DNA of 64,000 nucleotides. It comes from Serpula lacrymans var. lacrymans S7.9. Its lineage: Eukaryota; Basidiomycota; Agaricomycetes; Boletales; Serpulaceae. The position numbers and the translations under genes are program-made. This document shows positions 18,855 through 28,715 of this stretch, one piece after another (position 1 is the first letter of the stretch; each line of letters opens with the position of its first letter). The stretch is from assembly GCF_000218685.1 (NCBI RefSeq), contig NW_006763292.1, forward strand, positions 2,433,909-2,497,908. The letters run 5' to 3'. The notes beneath the pieces are model-generated. The model worked only from the letters and a program-made list of their open reading frames with translations, was not told the DNA's origin and searched no databases.

Positions 18855-20819
18855 TTCACTCCCTTTGGAAGTGGGAAAGTGTCATATACTGCATTAGTAT
18901 TGAGACTTAGGAGTTCCTCCTCCAAGGCAGACTTCCATAATTCTCCATCCGGACGTGATAAGGCTTCCTTTAGTGTCTTTGGAAGGTCTGTGTTGGATAG
19001 ACCGGTACTTGCTATTCCAGCAAAGAATGTCTCCTCTGTATCAGATGTTTCTTCATGAACCTCAGGAGTGTTAGGTTTCTCCATGGAGTTGTCATGCTGC
19101 TCTTTTCGAGACTGTTCCTCATCTAGAGTCCTTTGATAATCTCAATTTTTGTCTGCAGGACGGGTCTGGCGACTACTTCTGCGTACTCCTAGGACTTCAG
19201 CAGGTATCCCAGGGAGTAGACACATTTGTGTGTGTGTTGCCCCACTCACTCCTGAAGGTGTTGAATCACTCCTTGGAGGTGTTGTATGCCTTCCAGAAGC
19301 TGATCCAATGGACAGGCTGTCTAGCTGTATTCGGACTTTTTCCACATCAGCTAGCTGTATGTTGAGGGGCTGTCCTCCCACTGACTGTGACTCTACTTTG
19401 GCTTTCCGTTCTGAAGATGGCCAGTGTTCGTCTTGGTTGTAGAGACTGTTGTGGAGGGTGTCTTAGCTGATCAGGTGCTCCCACTGCTCTCGGAACATCT
19501 CCATGCTGATATGGTTCTATTGCTTGTGAAACATCTCCTTGGAGATGTGGTTCCATTTGCAATTCATTTGGATCTTGGATCCAAGGGTCAGGATCATCCT
19601 CCTCCCATGTTTTTTGGTCTGGATAGTGAGCATTCTCTGGAATGAGTCCCTCCCACTGATCTGTGCTAGTTTCTGTGTTCCAGGGAGCAGTGTCGTCCTT
19701 TTGTACCTTTTCTAATTCATTGAATATGACATGCCGACTGGAAAACACAGTTTGTTTTTCAGTGCCTAGGAGTTTGTAGGCTTGCTTTCCATGTGTGTAG
19801 CCAATCATTATGGCTTTGTGCCCCTTGGAGTAAAACTTCCCTTGCCTTTTGTCTTTCGGAATCAAGGCATATGCTTGGCATCCGAAAGGGCGAAATAAAG
19901 TTGGATCAACTCTCCTTTTAAACAGTATTTCATATGGGGTCTTTCCATGAAGTCCTGATGCTGGGCTGTGTGCTGTGATATATGCAGCTGTTTCCATGGC
20001 ATCTACCCAAAATGACTTTGGGAGCTTAGAATTATGGAGCATAGTGGTTGCTAATGTAGCCAATGTCTGATTCATGCGTTCTGCAATGCCATTTTGTTCC
20101 GCAGTATCTGCAGCTGTAGTTTCTTGGATGCTACCATCTCCTCGGAGTTGATTTTTGAATGCATTGCCAGTATATTCTCCTCCCCCATCGCTCCGGAGGA
20201 ATTCTGTGTACAGTGGAGTGAAGTTTTTTTCTCCCAAATGAGTCCGGAAGAATGTTTGGACATCTTCTTTCTATTGCTTGTATTGTTCCAGTGCTTCACT
20301 TTTATGTTTTAGGAAATATATCCATGGAAATTTGGAGAAATCATCTACAATGATAATCCAGTACCAAAAACCCTCCCTGGAAGTTGGTTTGATTGGTCCT
20401 CCAACAGCTGTGTGCACATTTTGTATGGGGCGCTTGGCTTGGTTTCCTCCAGTGGACTTGAAAGGTAATTTCTTTATCTTTCCTAAAGCACAAGGTTCAC
20501 AAAACTCCGGGGTTCCGGTAAGGGTGTCTATGTCCTGGAGCTGTCCTTTTGTAACCATTTGTTGCAAGCGGTCTATTCTAATGTGTCCCATTCTCCTGTG
20601 CAATAAATTTACATCTACTGCTGCAAAAGCTGACTCCGGGTTGATTTCAGGTTTTGCTTGGATGTGATAAAGTCCTTGCTTGTGTAAGGCAGTGAGGATA
20701 AGTTCCTTCTTCTTCTTTTTCCGAACTTCACAAGCATTCGACCCTGCTGGAAAAAGTGTTGATAACCCTGTTTTAGACAATTTGTGGACAGAGACAAGTG
20801 CTAAAGTGAAGTTTGGCAC
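18855..20819 (-). pseudogene. Copia element 1 integrase and pol linker
   Basis: From 20819: AGSNACEV linker, GAG-pre-integrase (LLHRRMGHIRIDRLQQM, CEPCALGK), integrase core (FWYWIIIVDDFSKFPW; LRSDGGGEYTGNAF; AEQNGIAERMNQTL), then HGKTPYEILFKRR and FGCQAYALIPKDKRQGKF. The catalytic D, D, E residues are present. A stop after YKQ (20271) and a frame change near 19340 interrupt it. The pol linker runs to 18855, where the LTR begins. Confidence 0.88.
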
Positions 20820-20878
20820 AAGTAAGACATTTGACAGTGTGATATTGTAGTCCTTTTTGCCAGCAGTTGCTTGTAGGA

Positions 20879-21937
20879 TTAGATTACAGTTTCAATTCCA
20901 ATGGCATTTACAGAGGATTCATCCCCAAAACTGATTGTCCTTGGAGGATTCAGAACATGGTATGTTCCTGGCTCAAACCAGGAGTGGTAAGGGACCATGT
21001 GAGATGTTGCTCTGGAGTTAATGATGATTGTTGTTTTGGTCTTATTGGGTTCCAACAGCTTGAATGCATTTAGCAAGGGGCTTGGAAATATGTACATGTT
21101 CCAATGCAATATGACTTTGTTCCTCCTCGGAGTCAGATTCAGATGATTGCTCCGCTGTATTTGCCTTTTCCTTCTCTTTTCCTTTATCCTTGTGTCTTTC
21201 CTTTCCCTTCTTCTTTTGACCTTTTCCAGCTGACTGAAGTGTTCAACACTCCGAGGTGTTGTGTGATTTGGCTTTGTGGAAGTCACACCACTTCTCCTCG
21301 GATTTAAGTGCTGATTTGGAACCTCCAGGGGCCTTCCCTGACTGTCGTGCAACTTTTGCAGTGATCCAGATCTCAACTGCATCAAAGGTAAGTTTATTTT
21401 CTTCAATTGTGTTGATTACCAATGACTGAAATATTTGCCATTCAGGAGTGCATGGGAGAGATTGGAGAAGAGCAAAGGCCATGAGTTTGGTATCAACTCC
21501 TAGTTTCATTCCAGAGAGGTGTGAATCAATTGTCCAGATTTCCGCAATGTGGTCCTGGATAGGTGATGTCCCATCCCAGGACAATTTGGTGAGTTGCTGG
21601 AATGAATAGAAGGCCGAGGCAATGTTGGACGTCTGATGGAGTGAGATAATTTTATCAATGACTCCTTGGAGCTGGTGAGGTCTCCAGTCCTCATTAGGAG
21701 GGCATCAGAGATGTGGTCCTGGATGATTCCATGTGCCTTCTCATCCTTAAGTATCCAGGTGATTTCAGGATCCTCCGAGGAGGTAGGTTTTCCTGGTGAG
21801 GGCTTAAGCTCCTCTCCAGTAACAACCCGGAGAACTTTTTCCTGACGTAGCTTTGAGATGATCTTGAGTTTCCATATCTGAAAATTGTTGGGTCCAGTGA
21901 GAACTGGACATGTGGATGTATTGTGTGCTGTGGTCAT
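20879..21937 (-). pseudogene. Copia element 1 gag and protease
   Basis: Gag begins MTTAHNTSTCPVLTG at 21937 and shifts frame near 21650; the second frame (21584-21243) holds SWDGTSPIQDHI and ends near a CDFHKAKSHNTSEC knuckle-like motif. The protease region reads IINSRATSHMV where copia proteases have D-S/T-G-A, so Asp is Asn and Gly is Arg, both G-to-A changes. A second copy of this gag's start is at 41193. Confidence 0.82.
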
Positions 21938-22006
21938 GGTTCCAAGGTTGCCGTTTCAAATAAGAATTATTTCCTGCGTAGCTTTTGCGCACCAGGGCTC
22001 ATAACC

Positions 22007-22265
22007 TGATAAAACTATGTGAAACTCAGCCGCTGCCCAAGAGGCTATAGAAACGACTGTATTATTTACCTATGTGAAACTACAATGGATGTCAGTTTGG
22101 AGTGATCTCTAATAAATGTAATGTAACATACCTCAGCCGCTGCCCAAGAGGCTATAGAAACGACTGAGGTATTTCTATACTAAACCCCCTACTACTTATA
22201 GTCGGAGGTGCTACTCGCTATAGTATAATGACTCCTAGGAGTACAATTGTGCTCCTAGGAAAACA
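22007..22265 (-). repeat. Probable 5' LTR of Copia element 1
   Basis: The 259 bp next to the primer-binding site run TGATAAAAC...GGAAAACA on the plus strand (TG...CA). The outer limit is inferred because the partner LTR is lost. It holds a 35 bp direct repeat starting CTCAGCCGCTGCCCAAGAGG at about 22027 and 22133, and an inverted CTCCTAGGAG/CTCCTAGGA pair near 22231-22260. Confidence 0.5.
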
Positions 22266-22276
22266 ATGGTGATTCC

Positions 22277-22471
22277 TATCACAACACAATGGGATCCGCA
22301 CTCGTGTACAGTGATTCTGGACCTTCTGGGCATACAACCAATCAGTATGCTTTCCAAGTACACCTTGGTAGCTTAGTTGGTAAAGCACCAGACCATGAAA
22401 GCTGGAGTCCCAGGTTCAAGCCCTGGCCAATGCATGTTTTCTCATACTATAAACAAATGTCATAATTTGTC
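22277..22471 (+). repeat. tRNA-Met-like SINE, 195 bp, unsplit copy
   Basis: Plus-strand copy, TATCACAACAC...CATAATTTGTC. The tRNA-like core (about 22361-22434) has A box TAGCTTAGTTGG, D stem GCTT/AAGC, anticodon loop with CAT, T stem CCAGG/CCTGG around TTCAAGC, and a mismatched acceptor. About 80 bp precede the core and 35 bp follow it. Flanks ATTCC and ACTCC could be a decayed TSD. Confidence 0.8.
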
Positions 22472-22529
22472 AACTCCATGGAGAACAATGGCTGCTTCGG
22501 CAGAAACCAGATTTATCTGGTTTTGTCAC

Positions 22530-22988
22530 CAAGTGACAAAAGTGGTGTCGGTGGGATGCGTCGTGAAGTGATCCGTGTAATGCCAACATGGCGAAAAGGT
22601 CCAGCTTGGCATGATACAATTTGTAGAATGTGACACTACACTCCCTGGCATGCAGGGCCTTGATGTTGTTCACATTCTATTACTCTTCTTTTTTTCCTAT
22701 TGGGGAGTTCGCTACCCATGTGCATTAGTGCAGTGGTTTTCCTGCATGGCCAATCAATGTGATGAGCTCACCGGGATGTGGGTGGTGCGTCCAGATTACA
22801 ATGAGGATGGCTCACCTACACTTCAGGTTATTCATATGGACTGCATCATGCAAGCGGCACATATGATGCCTGTTTTTGGTGAAGCTTTTATAGGACAAGA
22901 CATCAACTATGCCAACTCTCTTGATTCTTTTGACACATTCTATGTTAACAAATTTATTGATCATAGTGCTTTTGAAATCACTTTTTAG
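22530..22988 (+). pseudogene. Plavaka-type (CACTA superfamily) transposase, C-terminal remnant
   Basis: The sequence reads VIRVMPTWRKGPAWHDTI, then after a one-base frame change GMQGLDVVHILL, a YPCALVQWF strand, DELTGMWVVRPDYN, HMDCIMQAAHMMPVFG and YVNKFIDHSAFE, ending in TAG at 22988. This is the characteristic C-terminal end of Plavaka transposase proteins of agaricomycetes as I remember them. The catalytic DDE portion is absent upstream, where a SINE and Copia lie. Only a remnant. Confidence 0.6.
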
Positions 22989-23316
22989 TCTTACTTGTCT
23001 TATTAGTCATTTTTTGAACAAATTCATCTTAGTTTTTTCTTAACCACTTATAACAACTTTTTGGCCTTGTGACCGTGATCTTAGTCTTAGAATACATTAT
23101 TTCAACCAGCTGTACCTTGGCCTTAGCGTCACTTATGAGCCTTTTTGGCTTGATCTAGCTTGACACAGCTTGGTATAGCTTGACGTAGCTTACAAGTGAA
23201 AATAAGACACCTAAGATGCATGTAAATTTCCTGATGAAGAGTCTACTTGGAGCGCTATAGTAGGATCCGTACTTATAAACTGACACAGTAAAATTGAATG
23301 TCGCGAAACGACCAAA
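22989..23316. other. Short non-coding stretch with small repeats
   Basis: No gene. Several short motifs of the type TAGCTTGAC / CAGCTTGG / GTAGCTTAC cluster at 23148-23196 and could be subterminal repeats of the Plavaka element whose tail lies just before. I could not identify a terminal inverted repeat. Confidence 0.35.
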
Positions 23317-26300
23317 CTAGTCTGGTGAAGGTATGCTTTCTTGGGGGATACTGGGGGGATGGGATTCTAATTGGTAGTGAGAATCGTCTAAAAATGAGAG
23401 TAATAATTGTGGTGAGCCGATGAGGGGAGATAAAGTCAGCCATAAATGAGACATACCTTGACTGTAAACAAGTGGTATGGAACATAATAAAGGTCGCGCA
23501 ATATCTATCCTATGTATTGTCTGATGACCAACGACCGTCATGCCTGTTGTCGCTAATGCTCTGGTCCAGGTTCTGTGCATCCGCGTAGTGCGGTTCTCTC
23601 TTTTATCTATAGAATTAAACTTGGAGCCTGCTGTATACTCTTCAAGCAGTTTCACCATCGCCACAGCCTCGAGAGAGCGAGCAAGCACCAGCGGTGTCAA
23701 CCCGTTGTCGTCTGCCAAATCCATACGAATATCATTGTGCGCAAGAAGAAGGCCCACAATCGCCTCCCGCCTTCTCGAAGTGCAGGAGTAGAAGAAATGA
23801 TCTTTTCCATCGATACCCAAGATTGCGGAGTGCAGCGGCGTTTGTCCCTTCACATTCTTCAAATTCGGTTTGATATTGCAATGCGAGAGAAGCAAGGAGG
23901 CTACATTGTCATGTCCAGGACGCACTGCATAATGCAGTGGCGAGTCTCCATTCTCGCCTTGCAGATTCACGTCAACCTCTTCTCTAATGAAAAGAGGTTC
24001 ACACCCATTTTCCGCCGCTTTGAACCGATCGTGTTTATGTCTCCAATAGATATCTAGGTCATCTTTTGCCAGCAACAGCTTGACAATGTCCTTGTTTCCT
24101 TTTTCGGCTGCGTATGAGAGAGGTGACCGGCCCTCTTCATCTCTGGAGTCGGCCTCCACATCATCTCTTTCCAGCAATAGCTTGAAGATCTCCGTCTTTC
24201 CACACAATGCTGCATAGGAGAGTGGTGTCCGGCCCCCGTTATCTTTCAAGTCAGCCTTCACATCATCTTTTTCCAGAAACAAACTGACGATCTTCTCATA
24301 TCCATTCTCGGCTGCGAATGACAGTGGTGTCCGGCCCCTTTCATCTTTCGATTCTACCTCCACGTCATCTCTTCCCAGCAACAGCTTGACAGCCCCTATG
24401 TGCCCATACCCAGCTGCGAATGAGAGTGGTGTCCGGCCCCCTTTATTTTTTGAGTCAGCCTCCACGTCATGTCTTCTCAGCAACAAACTGACGATCTTTT
24501 CATATCCATTCTCGGCTGCGAATGACAGTGGTGTCCGGCCCCTTTCATCTTTCGATTCTACCTCCACGTCATCTCTTCCCAACAACAGCTTGACAGCCCC
24601 TATGTGCCCATACTCAGCTGCGAATGAGAGTGGTGTCCGGCCCCCTTTATTTTTTGAGTCAGCCTCCACGTCATGTCTTCCCAGCAACAAACTGATGATC
24701 TTGTCTGTTCCATGACGGACTGCGAATGAGAGTGGTGTATTGGCCCCTTCATCTTTGGAGTCAGCCTCCACGTCATCTCTTCCAAGCAACAGCTTGACAA
24801 TATCTGCGTGTCCATACTGTGCTGCGAATGAGAGTGGTGTCTGGCCCCCTTTATTTTTTGAGTTAACCTCCACATCATCTCTTCCAAGCAACAGCTTGGC
24901 ATTATCTGTGAATCCATACGTGGCTGCGTATGAGAGTGGTGTCTGGCCCCTTTTATCTCTTGTATCTGCCTCCACATCGTCTCTTGCCAACAACAGCTTG
25001 ACGATCTCCGTCTTTCCACACCGGGCGGCGTGGGAGAGTGGTGTCCGCCCCTCTTCATCGTGCGAGTCGACCTCCATATCATTTCTTCCCAAGAAGAGCT
25101 TGAAGATCTCCTCGTTTCCACCCTTCGCTGCGAATGAGAGTAGTGTCCGGCCCCATTCATCTTTCCAGTCGGCCTCTACATCATCTCTTGCCAGCAACAG
25201 CTTAACGATCCTTATGCATCCATGCTCAACTGCGTAGGAGAGTGGTGTCCGGCCCTCTTCATCTTTTGAGTCGGCCTCCATATCATTTCTTCCCAGCAAG
25301 AGCTTGAAGATCTCCTCGTTTCCGCTCATCGCTGCGAATGAGAGTAGTGACCGGCCCTCTTCATCTTTCGAGTCGGCCTCTACATCATCTCTTGCCAGCA
25401 ACAACTTGATGATCTCCTCATTTCCATACTCGACTGCAAATGAGAGTGGTGTTTGGCCCCATGCGTTTTTCGAATCAGCCTCCACATCATCTCGTTCCAA
25501 CAACAATCTGACCATTCTCTCGTTTCCATTCTCGGCTGCGAAAGAAAGTGGCGTCCGGCCCTCTTCATTTTTTGAGTCGGCCTCTATATCATCTCTTCCC
25601 AGCAAGAGCTTGAAGATTTCCTCATTTCCATCCTCGGCTGCGTAGGAGAGTAGTGTTCGACCCCCGTCATGTTTCGAGCCTGCCTCCACATCATCTCTTG
25701 CCAGCAACAGCTTGACAGTCTCTATGTGTCCACATGTAACTGCGAGCGAGAGTGGCGTCATGCCACATCCGTCTTGTGAATTTATGTCGTAGCGTCGATC
25801 GAGTAAGACACCCACTACCTTTACATGGTTCTTGCCTACCGCAATGTGCAGAGCTGTTCTACCCTGACCATCTCGTTGGCCTACAACAGCTCCATTTCGA
25901 GGTTCATATTCGATGGTCCGGGCTAAGCCAAAAAAGGCGCATATATGTATCAAGGAGCCAATGTCGCCCCCCATGAACTCTGCATCCCTCAGTCTTTTGA
26001 CGTTATGCTCGTAGTGAAGAAAACCATGTATTATGGCTTTATCTGTCTCCTCAACGAGACCACGTGCATGATTTCCCCAATTTTCCACAGCGTAATAGCT
26101 AAACTTCCCACTAAACGGCCAGTCATCGTCATCAGAGCGATCAGCAGGTCGCGGTAATGACAAAGCTTTGAGGCAGATATCGGTGAGTTCAGAGGAAGGA
26201 TTTAAGCACAGCCATTCCTTATAGTTGCTGAAGTAATCCTGCGCAGTGTAGTCTAATGGAACGGTGATCAGATGTAGCGGTTATTGGAACTATAAACTGC

Positions 26301-27790
26301 TCACGAATCAGGCGAGCCACAGAACGTTCTTTATCAACCACAACTAAACCAGAACAGGCCCCCAATATGGTGGCTACACCCACAAGTTCGTCACTACTGA
26401 TCCCTGTACCGCCGCGGGAAAGCGTCACAGCCTCTTGAAGCCCCCTATCGCTCAGTGGTTCGAAAGCATAAGTGATACACATGATAGCCGTCAAAGCAAG
26501 TTCCCGGCGTTTCTTGTCTAGTTTGTTGATCCGGATCATTATTTGATCGTAGGCACTATTCACCTCTTGGGATAGATTTTGCAGAGCGTGCCGGACCTCT
26601 TTACAAGTGACCATGGTTTCCAATGACCCTACATGCAAATGACACAGGAGAAACCTTATCCAATATTGAGATACTACTTCTTCAAAAAAGGATTCAAAAG
26701 CACTCACATGCCATCTGCATATTTCGTGACACACTCGACAACTTCTTCTTTTAAAGGGGGATCTTCGGCGATGAGCCCTTCCAGCGTCGTCCCTGGTAGG
26801 AAACAGCCTTCGATATACTGGCGTATGTCTTTTTCATTTGCGCGAATGCGCATACACGGGACTTCACGAAGGGCATCCCCTATTGACTTGATATCACGTG
26901 AAGTCACCAGAAGATGGCATCCAAGAGCTTGGAGCCTTTTGAGCAGCTCATAACGATTGGTGCCAAGTTCTGTAATTTCATCCAAAGCGTCAACAACAAC
27001 GAAAACTTGCGAAAACCGTTTGATTTCCGATGTCAGTGTCTTGTGAACCTCTTGTAGAGTTGGACGGTAGCCTTTTTTCTGATGAGATTTATATTCACTA
27101 GCAACATTTTTGAAGGTAGGAGAGGAATTTTCAACAAGTTGTTTCAAGAGACTGGCAACAATGTCATAAACCGTCGGTTGCTCTTTGTAATCGCAATAAA
27201 TGTACGTTACAGCAACCTCGTCTGTGTTCTTGTGCTTTTCGGTGAGAGAATTGATGATATGTGACCTAAAAGCGAAGAAAATTCGGTCATTCGGTCAGAG
27301 TGAGTACTTGATGTCTGTTAAAACACTTACGCAAGAATAGTTTTTCCAGCACCAGCTGTCATAATCAGAATCAGTTACATGGAACATCGTGGCAATGATC
27401 AAAGGATATGTGCTTACGAATCCCGGGGCACCACAAGGTTTTAGAATTCGTGTCGCCTCTTATCCACTCCTTGAATTTTTCATCATCAAGTACCCAGTCT
27501 CCCGTTCCCTCTCGTCTACTTCCATAGACGTCACTGTGTTTCTGTCGGAAATTCAAAGGAGTAAACCAGGCAGCCAGTTTACTCCGCTCTTCGGCTAAAA
27601 CATATGGATATGTTAATACCGCTGAGTAACATGCGATAAAACGACTCATACCATCATCTGTGTTGTAATTATTAATTATTGTATGGTCTCCATTGACTTG
27701 CTGGCCATGAACTTCGCTGAACGTGCTATGGCGTGCATCGACGGACCAAGCTTGGGCCATCGTACCCCGAACGTCCACATCATGAGACAT
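23317..27790 (-). CDS. NACHT-ankyrin NLR-like (STAND) protein
   Basis: Six exons: 27652-27790, 27418-27594, 27331-27355, 26708-27265, 26305-26654, 23317-26252. The GT-AG introns are 52-65 bp; the joined frame is 4,185 nt (1,394 aa). The N-terminal ~50 residues contain VHGQQVNGDHTIINNY, a segment common before NACHT domains in fungal NLR-like proteins. The NACHT follows: P-loop GIPGAGKTILA spans exons 2-4, then VFVVVDALDE (Walker B) and LLVTSRD. A winged-helix-like LLxFAFEPLS-type region and IHYTAQDYF precede the repeats. About 21 ankyrin repeats (TPLSFAA...VKLLLGRDDVEADSK) fill most of the last exon. Such proteins are nucleotide-driven signalling switches thought to act in fungal non-self recognition. 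Repeats are unusually alike, with a 204 bp tandem duplication near 24279-24686. It looks intact. Confidence 0.88.
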
Positions 27791-28715
27791 CGAGAAAGTG
27801 AGAAGTCCTGTGTAAGACGATACTACGATGGTTAAGGATGTAAACCAAGCGACAGTCGTGATGAGTGGGAGAGTGGGGAAACAACTGTAGACGGCACCTT
27901 CAGTCGTGTTATAAACCCTTGAAGCGTGTCAGCCATGCGTTCATTGAAGCCGATATTATCAATGCGACTAGTATGAGAGCAACGTGATTCAGCGCGGCCT
28001 TGAACGTGCCATCATTGGCCTTCGCTTTAAAGAACGATTATCATGAAGACAGTTAGAACAGACTCCTACACAGCCACTGTTTCGAGAGAGACATCAGGGA
28101 ATGGGAATGACCGTGGGATGACCTTTTATAAGTTGTAGTCCGACTGAAATTATTACAAAGCTTCACAATTCAATATACTATCGTTGGACACCGGATGCAA
28201 CCGGTAAGAGAGATGCACTTGGGCCTCCACAGGCTCAACAATCGCTGTACAGGTAGCTAGAAAATTGTCAGATGTAGAATAGAGTATAGGGAATATAATT
28301 GTGAAAGAATTTAATGAAGAGCTTACCTGTAGCGACAACGATAGACCTGACACTAAGCTCTTGATCTCCAAAGGTGTGAATTTTGAGGGAAAGATGCCCA
28401 GATTTGACCAGATCTCATGCTCGGAATATTGCGGTTTCGTCCTGGGAAGCGTCAATAGGTAAGCGCCTACAATGCCAGGTACTTACCAAGCTGATTGGGG
28501 CCTCGAGGCGTCTGGATAAATGAGAACAATGATGAAGTCGTGACTAGGTGACCGAAGCAGGCAATCACGCACCAAGATGATGAATCAAGGCCCGCCAGCT
28601 CCGCTCCCGCACAAACCGCACACTTGTTGATGGATGAAGATCACACTGGTAAGCGCAAAGAGCTCATCAATATCGACGGTTTTACTCTCCTAATCCCCTT
28701 AAAATCTCTTAACTT
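27791..28715. other. Region upstream of NLR-like gene, possible small gene remnant
   Basis: 27791-28150 contains no coding sequence I can support and should hold the NLR-like gene's promoter. On the minus strand, 28640-28153 has intron-like GT...AG pairs (28441-28490 and ~28257-28326) around short frames (PQYSEHEIWSNLGIFPSKF), which may be a small spliced gene or a remnant. No family recognised. Confidence 0.25.

Larger units (their letters stand above)
17490..22006 (-). mobile_element. Copia element 1, truncated, with a solo LTR inside
   Basis: Minus-strand Ty1/copia element reading gag (21937-21243), protease (~20995-20950), GAG-pre-integrase/integrase (20819-19347), RT (19084-17490). The C-terminal RNase H region is missing where it meets the oxygenase gene at ~17486. 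The sequence GGGCTCATAACC at 21995-22006 is complementary to a half-tRNA primer site, with the likely 5' LTR immediately beyond. Several frameshifts and a solo LTR-A make it dead. Confidence 0.88.

Noticed and set aside
22361..22434. Functional tRNA-Met gene
   Set aside because: The A box, B box and T arm are good, but the acceptor has mismatches, the anticodon stem is imperfect, and the unit recurs three times with shared 5' and 3' flanks and TSDs. It is a SINE core.
24386..25645. Long plus-strand frames opposite the ankyrin exon
   Set aside because: They are repetitive antisense shadows of the ankyrin repeats, with no start context or independent domain.
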